A stretch of DNA of 42,925 nt from Paracoccaceae bacterium (GTDB lineage: Bacteria > Pseudomonadota > Alphaproteobacteria > Rhodobacterales > Rhodobacteraceae), in assembly GCA_029244725.1 (NCBI GenBank), contig JAQWQJ010000012.1, positions 1 to 42,925 on the forward strand, read 5' to 3'. The position numbers and the translations under genes are program-made. Within the stretch, counting starts at the first letter, position 1. Each line of letters begins with the position of its first letter. The notes under the pieces are model-generated. The model saw only the letters and a list, made by a program, of their open reading frames with translations. It had not been told where the DNA came from and did not search any database. Shown here piece by piece: positions 30,696 to 40,796 of this stretch.

Positions 30696-31816
30696 GAACC
30701 AGACTCACGGTTTGTCAAAGCGGGTTCGCAGCGACTTATTCCATCCTCTTCAAGTACCTCGAAATATTGCGCCCGATCGCCCAAAGTTTCAAACAATTCT
30801 GGACCGGTTCCCGTCATCCATGCCTGTGCGCCCAATGCGCAAATTTCATCGTACAACGCCGCGCGCCTGTTGACATCGAGATGTGCGGCGACTTCGTCTA
30901 GCAACAGCAAAGGCGGCATACCAATATCCTCGGCCAAACCACGCGCGTTGGCGAGGATGAGCGACACAAGAAGCGCTTTTTGTTCCCCTGTTGAACAATC
31001 TTTTGCCGGCACGCCCTTGGCAGCGTAGATCGCCTCGAGGTCCGCCCGATGGGGCCCAACAAGCGTTCGCCCAGCCGCCATATCCCTTGCCCGTCCAGAG
31101 GAGAACGCCTCTTCTAGCCCCTCTGCGATTTCCGGTAATTCACCCTCGGCATGTGTCAGAATTAGTTCAGCTGCGGGAAATGCGCTTTGCGATTTTTGTT
31201 GTGCATCCAACAACTTAGCGACTGATGTTTTGCGATTTCGAATAATAGCCTCGCCAGCCGTCGCCATTTGCTTTTCCAATGCCTTATACCAATGTGCATC
31301 TTGCACTTGGTCCTTCAGCAAACGGTTTCGTTCACGCATTGCCTTTTCATACTTAAGGCTTGCTTCAGCATGCAAAGGTTCAAAACTGAGGGCAATCCGA
31401 TCCAGAAAACGCCGACGCCCATCGGCGCCCTCAATCCAAAGCCGATCCATCGAAGGCACCAACCAGAGGACGCGCGCAATGCGACCCAGCGCTAGTTGAG
31501 ACGCCGGCTTTTCGTCTATCTTTACCTGCCGCGCCCCACCCTCTGACCAGGTCTCGACCTCGTGCAGATGACTTAGGCTGTGCAAAATACCATTCAGTTT
31601 CCAACCCAGTGCTTCGGGACGTCGAACCATATCAACGGCCGCAGCGCGACGCATCCCGCGCCCAGGCGAAAACATAGAGACCGCTTCGAGGATATTGGTC
31701 TTGCCCGCGCCATTCAAACCAAACAGCGCAATCGGACGTCCATCAAGTTCCAGCTTGGAAACCTGATGCGAACGATAATGGGATAACTTCAACGAAGACA
31801 GAAACAGCCGGCTCAT
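30692..31816 (-). CDS. recF: DNA replication and repair protein RecF
   Basis: RecF is an SMC-like ATPase that, with RecO and RecR, loads RecA at gaps. 374 residues with Walker A GLNGAGKT (33-40), the ABC signature near STGEQKALLVS and Walker B LLLLDEVAAHLD. AAAGGAG lies ten bases before the ATG. It starts 35 bases after der and its stop overlaps the LysE start. dnaN, its usual upstream partner, is not next to it. Confidence 0.95.
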   Translation of the reverse strand: MSRLFLSSLKLSHYRSHQVSKLELDGRPIALFGLNGAGKTNILEAVSMFSPGRGMRRAAAVDMVRRPEALGWKLNGILHSLSHLHEVETWSEGGARQVKIDEKPASQLALGRIARVLWLVPSMDRLWIEGADGRRRFLDRIALSFEPLHAEASLKYEKAMRERNRLLKDQVQDAHWYKALEKQMATAGEAIIRNRKTSVAKLLDAQQKSQSAFPAAELILTHAEGELPEIAEGLEEAFSSGRARDMAAGRTLVGPHRADLEAIYAAKGVPAKDCSTGEQKALLVSLILANARGLAEDIGMPPLLLLDEVAAHLDVNRRAALYDEICALGAQAWMTGTGPELFETLGDRAQYFEVLEEDGISRCEPALTNRESGS

Positions 31817-31851
31817 GGCAAAAAGGCTCCTTTCGTCGTCAGTTTGCCCGT

Positions 31852-33294
31852 TTATTTCGACTTGTCCAAATGCTTCTTCAAACGCGAAGGCGTAGATTTC
31901 TTTTTGCCTTTGTAAGGGTTCTGATCCCCTTGCCCGCGCATATACAGGCGGATCGGCGTACCCGGCATATCAAAATCTTCACGAAGACCATTCACCAAGT
32001 AGCGCGAATAGCTTTCTGGCAGTTTATCGGGCAGGCTACACATCACTACGAAACCCGGCGGACGGGTTTTAGCTTGGGTCATATAGCGCAACTTGATCCG
32101 ACGGCCCCCAGGTGCGGGCGGTGGATGCTGCTCAACCATACCAATCAGCCAACGGTTCAATTGAGCCGTCGAAACTCGGCGGTTCCAAACGTCATGAGCT
32201 TTGATAATAGCTTCATTAAGACGATCAATTCCGCGGCCAGTCTTTGCGGAAACCGTGACAAGCGGTGCACCGCGCAACTGGGGCAACAGCCGTTCAAACG
32301 ATTCTTTGAGGTCACGCAGTTTCTGCTGCTTCTCGTCCTCAACATCCCATTTGTTAACAGCCACGACGACAGCACGGCCCTCGCGTTCGGCTAGATCGGC
32401 AATCCGCAAATCCTGTTGCTCAAACGGTATGGCAGCATCAAGAAGGACCACAACAACTTCGGCGAACTTAACAGCACGCAGACCATCAGAGACCGAAAGC
32501 TTCTCAAGCTTTCCTTGTACCTTTGCCCGCTTACGCATGCCGGCGGTATCAAAAATTCTCATTTCATGGCCGGACCAGTTGGTCATGACAGAAATCGAGT
32601 CGCGTGTGATTCCGGCCTCTGGGCCAGTCAGAAGTCGGTCTTCACCAATAATCTTGTTGATCAGAGTTGATTTGCCCGCATTCGGTCTGCCGATGACTGC
32701 GATCTGCATCGGCTTAGCGTCAACTCCGTTGATGATATTGCCGTCTTCGTCCAATTCGATATTGGTGTCGGGCGCGTCGCGCTTTGCACGTTCTTCGAAC
32801 TCTTCGGCAATGGGCCGCAAGGTTGTCATCAATTCGGCCATACCCTCGCCATGCTCGGCGGAGACACGCATCGGTTCGCCCAGCCCAAGGTTCCATGCCT
32901 CTAGAACACCGGCATCGGCCGCAGAGCCTTCGCCTTTGTTTGCAGCTAGGATCACTTTATCTGAGCGTTTACGCAGAATTTCGGCAAAAATCTCATCAAT
33001 CGGCGTCACACCGGCGCGCGCATCAATCATGAACAAGCAGACATCAGCCATATCAACGGCACGTTCCGTCAAGCGACGCATGCGCCCTTCAAGACTGTCA
33101 TCGGTGGCATCTTCTAAACCAGCGGTATCAATCACCGTAAAACGCAGATCGGCTAGACGTGCTTCGCCTTCGCGCAAATCACGAGTCACCCCGGGCTGGT
33201 CATCAACCAAGGCCAGTTTTTTTCCAACCAACCGGTTGAAAAGTGTAGATTTTCCCACATTTGGGCGGCCAACAATGGCAAGCGTAAAGCTCAT
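31852..33294 (-). CDS. der: Ribosome biogenesis GTPase Der (EngA)
   Basis: Der is a tandem GTPase needed for 50S subunit assembly. The 480 residues have two G domains, each with its own P-loop: GRPNVGKS (8-15) and GRPNAGKS (about 200-207). DTAGLED and [10 protein letters not shown] are the G3 motifs; NKGE (less usual than NKxD) and NKWD are the G4 motifs. A C-terminal KH-like domain follows and ends in a basic tail. It lies 50 bases after bamB, the widespread bamB-der pairing. Confidence 0.97.
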   Translation of the reverse strand: MSFTLAIVGRPNVGKSTLFNRLVGKKLALVDDQPGVTRDLREGEARLADLRFTVIDTAGLEDATDDSLEGRMRRLTERAVDMADVCLFMIDARAGVTPIDEIFAEILRKRSDKVILAANKGEGSAADAGVLEAWNLGLGEPMRVSAEHGEGMAELMTTLRPIAEEFEERAKRDAPDTNIELDEDGNIINGVDAKPMQIAVIGRPNAGKSTLINKIIGEDRLLTGPEAGITRDSISVMTNWSGHEMRIFDTAGMRKRAKVQGKLEKLSVSDGLRAVKFAEVVVVLLDAAIPFEQQDLRIADLAEREGRAVVVAVNKWDVEDEKQQKLRDLKESFERLLPQLRGAPLVTVSAKTGRGIDRLNEAIIKAHDVWNRRVSTAQLNRWLIGMVEQHPPPAPGGRRIKLRYMTQAKTRPPGFVVMCSLPDKLPESYSRYLVNGLREDFDMPGTPIRLYMRGQGDQNPYKGKKKSTPSRLKKHLDKSK

Positions 33295-33344
33295 ATTAGA
33301 GTCTCTCGAGGCGGATCAAGCCGCTGCGATACACCAGTTTGGTG

Positions 33345-34676
33345 TCAACGGAAAGCGGCAAGCTGTCCTTTTGCCGTCACGACGTAGAGAACTTCGTCAA
33401 CGACGATCGGATTTGAGGCCGCACCGGCCGACAAATCGACACTAGCAAGCGGAGAACCGTCCGTAGCTGAGAACTGTCGAAGGACGCCATCGCTTGAAGC
33501 AACGATCAAACGGCCACCGGCTAGGATGGGCCCGTAGTGAACAGTAACCTCGGCGCGCCGCTTCTCGGCTTCATCAAGGAAATGCGGAAGTTGCTTTGAC
33601 CAAACCACAGAACCGTCGTTGCTGGACAAACGTATCAACTGATTTTGATCCGTAATCGTGAACAAATCATTGCGGCCAACCGGCAGGATCGCGCCGTTGG
33701 CACCCTGCTCTGCCGTCCAAATTCGGTTGCCGGTTGTGCCGTTAAACGCGGCAATGCGACCCGAGAAATTACCAACGTAAACCCGCCCATTGTCGATGAC
33801 AGGATCGGCAGTGATTTCAGAAATCTGATTTACGGCGAAACCTTCACGGGTACCACTGACACTTGCGTTCCAGCGGTTAAACCCACCACGGCGGAATACA
33901 GCCTGAACGTCGCCGTTCGCAAATGGGAATATCGCCAAAGATCGGCCTACCGCTGGCGAAGCACCACCGGCGAAGCTTTGGTCAGATGGTACGCCCGAGA
34001 ACGTCCAATTTATTCGACCCGTGCTGGAATTAATTGCCCAAGCGCGGCTATCACCGCCAGCTACGTAAACAATCCCACCGGCCACTGTTGGTGCGGCTAC
34101 ACCTGAAGCATCCAGATCCTGTTTCCAGCGCAGATTGCCTGTATCCGTTTCCAACGCAAACAATGCACCAAACGCGGACGTCACATACAGCGTTTCACCA
34201 TCCACCGCTAAACCGCCACCAGAGGCATCCAGAGGTTCGGCACTCGGGGAAACACTGGTTTGCCAGACGGTTTCGCCTTGTGTGTTCAAGGCAGTAACTG
34301 TTCCGGTGCTATCGAGAGTATAAATCTGACCACGCGCCGCGACTGGTTCAGCTGTTACACGGTGCCGGCGATCGTTCCCACCACCAATCTCGGCGGTCCA
34401 AGCAAGCGTTAGATCGCTGCCCAATGCGGCATGATCTTGAGCGTGATCAATGTCACTGCCGCGATGTGACCAACTTGAATAGGCACGAGCCCGTGGAATT
34501 CGAATGTCCGCAGAGCCAGAAACCTCGGCCGCAACAACACCTGCAAATCCTTCCGTTGGACGGATAGGTTCACGTTCTCCGGGCAATATATCGTCTTTAC
34601 CCGAAACCGAGCTACAGGCCGCGACGCCAAGCCCAACAACAAGAGCTAGTGCCGTATTTATCAGTCGGTTCGTCAT
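33345..34676 (-). CDS. bamB: Outer membrane assembly lipoprotein BamB
   Basis: A subunit of the BAM complex that inserts beta-barrel proteins in the outer membrane. ATG 34676 gives 443 residues; five more codons to 34691 are unlikely. The signal peptide ends in lipobox VAAC with Cys21 as the lipidated residue. The rest is a PQQ-like beta-propeller of repeated blades, with recurring units such as ALNTQGETVWQ, ALETDTGNLRW, AINSSTGRINW and AFNGTTGNRIW. It lies 25 bases after yfgM and 50 before der. GGGA is close to the start. Confidence 0.92.
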   Translation of the reverse strand: MTNRLINTALALVVGLGVAACSSVSGKDDILPGEREPIRPTEGFAGVVAAEVSGSADIRIPRARAYSSWSHRGSDIDHAQDHAALGSDLTLAWTAEIGGGNDRRHRVTAEPVAARGQIYTLDSTGTVTALNTQGETVWQTSVSPSAEPLDASGGGLAVDGETLYVTSAFGALFALETDTGNLRWKQDLDASGVAAPTVAGGIVYVAGGDSRAWAINSSTGRINWTFSGVPSDQSFAGGASPAVGRSLAIFPFANGDVQAVFRRGGFNRWNASVSGTREGFAVNQISEITADPVIDNGRVYVGNFSGRIAAFNGTTGNRIWTAEQGANGAILPVGRNDLFTITDQNQLIRLSSNDGSVVWSKQLPHFLDEAEKRRAEVTVHYGPILAGGRLIVASSDGVLRQFSATDGSPLASVDLSAGAASNPIVVDEVLYVVTAKGQLAAFR

Positions 34677-34701
34677 ACTTCCCTGCCCCATGGGATCAGC
34701 G

Positions 34702-35385
34702 TCAGTTACCAGACGCGAGCGGAATATCGTTTACGTCGCTTGGGGTCTCCCCCAAAGCCACAATCAACTGAGTTGCCCGAGCGCGCAAGCCCTCAGACGT
34801 TTCTGCGTCCAAGCGGATCGCCTCAAGCTGCTCAACTGCAGAGGCTATATCGCCGTGTTCAGCTGAAATAAGCGCCAATTGCTCAAGTGCGAGCATCCGA
34901 TACGGTGCGCCCGGCGTAGCCAGAGCCTCATATCTGATGCGGCGATCATCTGCCGAAAGCGTTTCATGTTGCAACATCAGAGATTTCAATGCGGCCAACT
35001 GTGAGTATTCCAGTGGCAGGGATCCGTTTGTCGCAACTGATTCTAAGGCGGCAATAGCGGCTGTAACGTCGCCTGCAACCTCGGCCTCGCGTGCAGTAAG
35101 CATCGAAACCAAAGCAGCAGCTTCGACACTCTCCGCGTCAATCGCGGTTAATGCGTTTAGACGGTCACTCGCTTCATCGTTTTCCATCGCACCAAGGACT
35201 GAGTCCCCGATTGCCTGAGCCGTCGCTGTTGTTTGGGCTTTTTGCCATTCAAGAAAGGCTGCCGTGCCAACGATGCCCAAAACCAGAACGACTGCGATCC
35301 AGCCGTAGCGTTTTAAATAGCCATAAAGCTGCTCGCGACGAACTTCTTCGGTTACTTCCTCGATAAAACTATCTGTATCGCTCAC
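34702..35385 (-). CDS. YfgM-like membrane-anchored TPR protein
   Basis: 227 residues: a short cytosolic N-terminus rich in Glu, a membrane helix at about 27-47 (GWIAVVLVLGIVGTAAF), then a periplasmic helical TPR-like domain. This is the YfgM layout, a protein that works with the periplasmic chaperone network at the SecYEG translocon. The operon position just before bamB and der supports it. The start is GTG 35385 with a GGGG-type ribosome site. It is divergent from the RND operon. Confidence 0.85.
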   Translation of the reverse strand: MSDTDSFIEEVTEEVRREQLYGYLKRYGWIAVVLVLGIVGTAAFLEWQKAQTTATAQAIGDSVLGAMENDEASDRLNALTAIDAESVEAAALVSMLTAREAEVAGDVTAAIAALESVATNGSLPLEYSQLAALKSLMLQHETLSADDRRIRYEALATPGAPYRMLALEQLALISAEHGDIASAVEQLEAIRLDAETSEGLRARATQLIVALGETPSDVNDIPLASGN

Positions 35386-35483
35386 GTGGTCCCCACCTGT
35401 TTTTCGGCGCTTCGCTTATTGTTTCACACCCTCATAATGCATGCTGATTGGAATTGCCAAGGGCAAGGATTTTGACCTTCAAA

Positions 35484-35533
35484 TTGTGATCAATGCTGCA
35501 TTGCAATAAAACTCATTCTGAACTACTGAGTTT
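35484..35533 (+). promoter_or_regulatory. Candidate promoter and overlapping palindrome of the RND operon
   Basis: TTGTGA (35484-35489) and TAAAAC (35507-35512) are 17 bases apart. A perfect inverted repeat, AAACTCA (35509-35515) and TGAGTTT (35527-35533), overlaps the -10 and the transcript start. This geometry suits a repressor site. No regulator gene adjoins. The spacer from yfgM to the adaptor (35386-35613) holds nothing else recognised. Confidence 0.45.
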
Positions 35534-35613
35534 AGCGTAGGAAAATAAGGGGCTTGGAATATTCGTCCACGCACTTATTTACCAATCTAGGGCGCGGACG
35601 CTGGGAATTTACA

Positions 35614-36906
35614 ATGAGACTAGTACCTTTTTTATCTGCCATTTTGGTAATGGTGTTCTTTTATTTTATTGTGGTTGAACGTGAGGCACTCTTTGAGTTT
35701 GCTGGCGTGAATTCTGGATCCTCAGCTGAGGAAGCTGACGTTTCGTCTGCCGCAGCTGAAACCGAGACAAGTGAAGCGCCCGCGGAACCTGAAAAGGCTG
35801 TGCCCGTCATAGCGCGCAAATCCATTGCACAAACTATCGACAGCGCTGTGATCGTCAGGGGTGAAACCCAAGCCGCCCGCCAAGTTGAGCTGCGTTCTGA
35901 GACCGGCGGCCAAGTCGTGTCTGAACCGTTGCGCAAAGGTACATTTGTCGAACAAGACGAGATCATGTGTGAGATCGATAAGGGAACACGCGAAGTTTCT
36001 CTTGCTGACGCAAACGCACGGCTGGCCGAAGCAAAATCCCGCATCCCAGAAACCGAAGCACGCATTCCAGAAGCCATCGCCCGTATACAAGAAGCGACTT
36101 CGCGCCTGCTCGAGGCCGAAATCAACAGAAACCAAGCTGAAAAATTGTTTGAGGACGGATTTGCCACTGAAAGCCGCGTTGTGTCTGCAATTGCTGCCGT
36201 AAAAAGCGCCGAAGCAGCGATCAGCAGTGCCGAGGCCGGTCTGAAGGCTGCCAAGGCTGGAATGGATAATATCTCTGCGTCAATCCAAAGTGCTGAAGCA
36301 GGTGTCGCTTCGGCAATTCGTGAGATTGAAAAACTTACGTTGCGCGCACCGTTCAAAGGATTGCTTGAAAGCGACACGGCTGAACTCGGTAGCTTGATGC
36401 AACAAGGCACTCTCTGCGGAACGATTATCCAACTTGATCCGATCAAAATCGTTGGCTTCGTGCCAGAAGCTGATGTGAACCGCATCACCGAAGGCGTTCG
36501 CGCCGGTGCCCAAATGATCGACGGTCAGCGGGTTTTTGGCACGGTTGAGTTTCTTTCACGCTCGGCAGATCAAACCACACGCACATTCCTAGTCGAAATT
36601 GGCGTACCCAATCCCGATCTAAAGATTCGCGATGGCCAGACAGCCGACATTCTCATCGAATCCGATGGTGCATCTGCCCATTTGTTACCCCAATCAGCGC
36701 TGACATTAAGTGACGGTGGCGATTTAGGCGTTCGAACGATTGTCGACGGCAAGGCCAAATTCTCGAAAGTCGCGATCCTACGAGATAGTTCAAAAGGTGT
36801 GTGGGTTTCAGGATTGCCTAACGAGGTCGAAGTTATCCTCGTTGGCCAAGAATACACTTCAGACGGCACACCAGTCTTGGCGAGCTATGAGGAGTTGTCC
36901 AAATGA
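35614..36906 (+). CDS. RND efflux periplasmic adaptor (membrane fusion protein)
   Basis: 430 residues from ATG 35614; a TTG at 35554 would add 20 residues that do not look family-like. An N-terminal anchor helix (about 4-22) is followed by an acidic linker, a lipoyl half (RSETGGQVVSEPLRKGTFV), a long coiled-coil hairpin (about 110-205) with repeated Ala/Glu heptads, the second lipoyl half (LRAPFKGLL) and the beta-barrel. It links the inner-membrane pump to an outer-membrane channel. Its stop overlaps the permease start as ATGA. No outer-membrane factor gene is in the window. Confidence 0.92.
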   Translation: MRLVPFLSAILVMVFFYFIVVEREALFEFAGVNSGSSAEEADVSSAAAETETSEAPAEPEKAVPVIARKSIAQTIDSAVIVRGETQAARQVELRSETGGQVVSEPLRKGTFVEQDEIMCEIDKGTREVSLADANARLAEAKSRIPETEARIPEAIARIQEATSRLLEAEINRNQAEKLFEDGFATESRVVSAIAAVKSAEAAISSAEAGLKAAKAGMDNISASIQSAEAGVASAIREIEKLTLRAPFKGLLESDTAELGSLMQQGTLCGTIIQLDPIKIVGFVPEADVNRITEGVRAGAQMIDGQRVFGTVEFLSRSADQTTRTFLVEIGVPNPDLKIRDGQTADILIESDGASAHLLPQSALTLSDGGDLGVRTIVDGKAKFSKVAILRDSSKGVWVSGLPNEVEVILVGQEYTSDGTPVLASYEELSK

Positions 36907-39900
36907 CCGGTATCGTCGATTGGGCCGCCAGCCGTGCGCGCATGGTTCTGGCCTTCATCATTCTTTCCCTTGCAGTCGGCGGATACGCTTACGTAGGGCT
37001 TCCGAAAGAGGGTGAGCCTGATATCGAAATTCCGGCGCTATTTGTGTCCGTTCCGTTCCCTGGCATTTCTGCCGAAGACAGCGAAACGCTTTTGGTCAAA
37101 CCGATGGAGGTCGAACTTGCTGATCTTGACGGCCTAAAGACCCTCTCGGCAACCGCATCTGAAAGCTATGCAGGCGTCGCTCTTGAGTTTGAATTTGGCT
37201 GGGACAAAACAAAAACGATGGCGGATGTTCGCGACGCCATGAACTCTGCCCAAGGAAAGTTTCCGGATGGGGCCGAAACCTATTCCGTCAATGAGATTAA
37301 CTTTTCTGAATTTCCGATCATCATCGTTAACCTGACTGGCAATCTACCTGAACGCACGATGAACAAGATCGCCACGGATATGCAGGAAGAAATCGAGGCC
37401 ATGGACTCGGTTCTTGAAGCAGGCATTGCTGGCAAGCGTGGTGAAATGATCGAAGTGTTGATCGATCCCCTGCGCCTAGAAAGCTACAACGTAACAGCCA
37501 ACGAGCTGATCAACGTCGTCCGCAACAATAACCAGTTGATCGCCGCCGGTGAAATTGAGACGAGCCAGGGCAAGTTTGCAGTCAAAATTCCTTCCAGTTT
37601 CAACGACCCTCAGGATATTTACACGCTCCCCGTCAAACGAAACGGCGACCGCGTTGTTACTTTAGGCGACCTAGCAGAAATTCGATTAGCGTTTGAAGAT
37701 AACGTCGGCACAGCACGCTTTAACGGTGAAACAACCGTCGCTTTGCAAGTGGTTAAACGGCGTGGCTACAACCTGATCGGCACCGCCGAGGAAGTTAAGA
37801 TCAAGGTTGACGAGATCGCTGCCGCTTGGCCGGATGAATTGACGGCTGCTGTGAATGTTGGCACGTCAAACGACCAAAGTGTCGTCGTTGGGTCGATGGT
37901 TAGCCAGCTTGAGGGTTCTGTTTTAACGGCGATTGCACTTGTGATGATTGTTGTCCTAGCAGCCTTAGGGCCGCGCCCTGCCCTTTTGGTCGGCTTTGCA
38001 ATTCCAACATCCTTCCTGCTGTGCTTTGCGCTTTTAGCTGCCTTGGACGTGACGATTTCGAACATCGTGATGTTTGGCTTGATCCTTGCTGTAGGCATGT
38101 TGGTGGACGGCGCGATTGTTGTCGTTGAATACGCTGACCGCCGAATTCGTGAAGGCGTTGGACCGATGCACGCTTACGTGGACGCCGCTAAACGTATGTT
38201 CTGGCCCATCGTCAGCTCGACTGCCACAACGCTGTGTGCGTTTTTGCCTATGCTCTTCTGGCCAGGCGTCCCCGGCCAATTCATGGGCATGCTGCCCGTT
38301 ACCTTGATCTTCGTCCTTAGCGCCTCGCTTGTTGTTGCGTTGGTCTATCTGCCCGTTATGGGCGGTGTAACCGGCCGCTTGTCCCGCGTCTTTGGCGATG
38401 CCTCGGAAAAAATGCGGGCTTCTACCCCATGGCTTTTGCGGGCTGCTTTGGTTCCCGTATCAATCTTTGCACTGTTTGCATCATTGATGCAGACGTTGAA
38501 CCCAACATATCTGTTTGGCGATGCGCTGGCTGAACTGGGCTCTGGCGCTTGGTTGGTTGGGATGGTTCTATTTCTTCTGTCCAGCTTCATGGCTACGATT
38601 TTCATGACAGCCGCAAAGCCCCAACGTCGTGAGAAGGTTAAGGAACAAGGTGGACTGACGCTATTTGGCCGTTTCATCAAACTGATCGCCGGCAACCCTA
38701 TAATGCCATTGGTCACTATCGGTGGCGTCGCTGCCTTTGTGGTCTTCACATTCGTGACCTTCGGCGAGAACAACAAGGGCGTGGAATTCTTTGTGGAATC
38801 CGAACCCGAACAAGCCATCGTTTACGTACTTGCACGCGGAAACCTATCACTTGATGAAAAAGATGCTCTTGTTCGTCGCGCCGAAGAGGTTGTTCTTGAA
38901 CATCCTGGGATTGCGACTGCGTTTGCGTTCGCTGGTCAGGGCGGTCTCAGCTCAAACACTGGCGGCGCCGCAGTACCACTCGATACCATTGGTCAAATTC
39001 AATTAGAGACCGTTCCTTGGACCGATCGCCCAACAATTTCTGTGCCTTGGTTTAAGCTTCCGGTTCTTGGAACTCAGATCAATAGAACCGTGAAAGACCC
39101 TGCTTGGGACGGCGATCTTGTTCTAGAACAATTGACTGAAAGCCTCGAAGCTTTGCCTGGTACCCGCGTGGAAATCCTGTCTGCGTCTCGTGGTCCAGCG
39201 TCTGGTAAGCCTGTAAGCTTGCGCTTGAAGTCTGACAATTGGGACGACCTTGTGGCCGCTACGACCTTGGCGCGCCAAACGTTTGACAACACCGAAGGCC
39301 TAACGCTTATCGAAGACACACTGCCCCTTCCCGGCATCGACTGGCAAATCAACGTCGATGTTGAAAAGGCAGGCCGTTACGGGGCCGATGTGGCCACTGT
39401 GGGCGGTATGGTGCAGCTTGTCACACGCGGTATCCTTCTGGACACTATGCGCGTCGATAGTTCAGACGAAGAAGTTGAAATCCGTGTACGATTGCCCGAG
39501 GAAGATCGGGTTCTTTCCACGCTCGACAGTCTCAAAGTGCGAACGCAAGACGGTCTTGTCCCACTGGCAAACTTCATCACGCGCCAACCGGTAGCAAAAT
39601 TGGCCGAGATTAACCGCATTGATCAAAAGCGGTATTTTGAGGTTAAGGCAGGTGTAGTTAGCGACGTTAAGATTCTTCAACTAATCACATTGAACGAAGA
39701 CGGAGACGAGGTTGAAGATGGTATTCTAGACGTTGGTTTTGGATTTGAAGTTTCGCAAGAATCTGTGGATAGCGGCGCACCGTACAATGTCCGCGGGACA
39801 TACGAGCAATCTTGGTTCCTGAGTCTATTCTTGGAGCCAACAGTCAAGTATTTCATGGTCCCCAAATCCGGATCGGTCATAACGATACCTCAGGTTAACG

Positions 39901-40757
39901 AGCAAATTGAAAGTGGCGATGCCATTGTCAAATTGGTCGCTATGACGGCAGGCGAACGAATTGACAAAATCGACGCTTGGCTCGATACCAAACCCCTCGC
40001 GCCGGGCATAAGCTGGGAATGGACCGGTGACACAGCCGAACAAGAAGAAAGCCAAACCTTTCTGATGTCGGCGTTCGCGGGTGCTTTGGGCCTGATGTTC
40101 ATCATTCTGCTTGCGCAGTTCAACAGCTTTTACAACTCTGTGCTTGTTCTATTGGCGGTCGTTCTTTCCACAGCGGGCGTTCTGTGGGGAATGATCCTAC
40201 GAGATCAAGCGTTCTCGATCATCATGACAGGGACGGGTATCGTGGCGTTGGCTGGGATCGTGGTGAACAACAACATTGTTTTGATCGACACGTATCAAGA
40301 ATACAGCAAATACATGTCACGCATCGACGCAATTGTACGAACAGCGCAGGCACGCATTAGACCTGTTCTTCTGACGACGATCACAACGATGGCTGGTCTG
40401 ACACCAATGATGTACGGATTGTCGCTCGACTTCTTCAACGGCGGATATTCTTTTAGCAGCCCAACCGCTTTGTGGTGGATGCAACTCGCGACAGCGATTG
40501 TTTTCGGATTAGGGATTGCAACAGTTCTGACACTTGTGTTTACCCCCGCGATGCTAGCGCTTCGCGTTTGGGCGGGGACGTATGCATTGTGGATCCTTCG
40601 CCTTCTCGCGCGCCTGTCAATGGGTCGCGGAAGTCGGCTGGCAAAGGATCTAGCCCTTAAACGTGCTGCACGACGTGCAAAAACGCCGACCATTCTTTGG
40701 GAAACAGACGTGGAAGAAACACAACCAACCCAAAGCACACTTCGCGCAGCCGAATAA
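36903..40757 (+). CDS. RND family efflux permease
   Basis: 1284 residues, longer than AcrB (about 1050), with the RND plan of twelve membrane helices and two large periplasmic loops. The N-terminal motif YVGLPKEGEPDIEIPALFVSV-type segment (about 30-50) is typical. In the fourth helix the motif reads GMLVDGAIVVVEY: Asp402 is present but Gly403 replaces the second Asp of AcrB, as in some other RND subfamilies. Extra length is mainly in a central insert (about 490-620, with additional hydrophobic segments) and a basic C-terminal tail of about 50 residues. Proton-driven export of an unknown substrate. It is co-translated with the adaptor. Confidence 0.93.
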   Translation: MTGIVDWAASRARMVLAFIILSLAVGGYAYVGLPKEGEPDIEIPALFVSVPFPGISAEDSETLLVKPMEVELADLDGLKTLSATASESYAGVALEFEFGWDKTKTMADVRDAMNSAQGKFPDGAETYSVNEINFSEFPIIIVNLTGNLPERTMNKIATDMQEEIEAMDSVLEAGIAGKRGEMIEVLIDPLRLESYNVTANELINVVRNNNQLIAAGEIETSQGKFAVKIPSSFNDPQDIYTLPVKRNGDRVVTLGDLAEIRLAFEDNVGTARFNGETTVALQVVKRRGYNLIGTAEEVKIKVDEIAAAWPDELTAAVNVGTSNDQSVVVGSMVSQLEGSVLTAIALVMIVVLAALGPRPALLVGFAIPTSFLLCFALLAALDVTISNIVMFGLILAVGMLVDGAIVVVEYADRRIREGVGPMHAYVDAAKRMFWPIVSSTATTLCAFLPMLFWPGVPGQFMGMLPVTLIFVLSASLVVALVYLPVMGGVTGRLSRVFGDASEKMRASTPWLLRAALVPVSIFALFASLMQTLNPTYLFGDALAELGSGAWLVGMVLFLLSSFMATIFMTAAKPQRREKVKEQGGLTLFGRFIKLIAGNPIMPLVTIGGVAAFVVFTFVTFGENNKGVEFFVESEPEQAIVYVLARGNLSLDEKDALVRRAEEVVLEHPGIATAFAFAGQGGLSSNTGGAAVPLDTIGQIQLETVPWTDRPTISVPWFKLPVLGTQINRTVKDPAWDGDLVLEQLTESLEALPGTRVEILSASRGPASGKPVSLRLKSDNWDDLVAATTLARQTFDNTEGLTLIEDTLPLPGIDWQINVDVEKAGRYGADVATVGGMVQLVTRGILLDTMRVDSSDEEVEIRVRLPEEDRVLSTLDSLKVRTQDGLVPLANFITRQPVAKLAEINRIDQKRYFEVKAGVVSDVKILQLITLNEDGDEVEDGILDVGFGFEVSQESVDSGAPYNVRGTYEQSWFLSLFLEPTVKYFMVPKSGSVITIPQVNEQIESGDAIVKLVAMTAGERIDKIDAWLDTKPLAPGISWEWTGDTAEQEESQTFLMSAFAGALGLMFIILLAQFNSFYNSVLVLLAVVLSTAGVLWGMILRDQAFSIIMTGTGIVALAGIVVNNNIVLIDTYQEYSKYMSRIDAIVRTAQARIRPVLLTTITTMAGLTPMMYGLSLDFFNGGYSFSSPTALWWMQLATAIVFGLGIATVLTLVFTPAMLALRVWAGTYALWILRLLARLSMGRGSRLAKDLALKRAARRAKTPTILWETDVEETQPTQSTLRAAE

Positions 40758-40761
40758 GCTA

Positions 40762-40796
40762 AACTGACCGCGGTTCGTTCAGCGGTCAGTTCTTTT
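40762..40796 (+). terminator. Rho-independent terminator of the RND operon, overlapping the P450 3' end
   Basis: AACTGACCGC (40762-40771) pairs perfectly with GCGGTCAGTT (40782-40791), followed by CTTTTTG. The right arm is also the last three codons of the convergent P450 gene, and its stop codon falls at the loop. Confidence 0.92.

Noticed and set aside
32201-33445. 414-codon open frame on + opposite der
   Set aside because: It is antisense to the well-conserved der, rich in Arg and Ser as expected for a shadow frame, with no domain or ribosome site.
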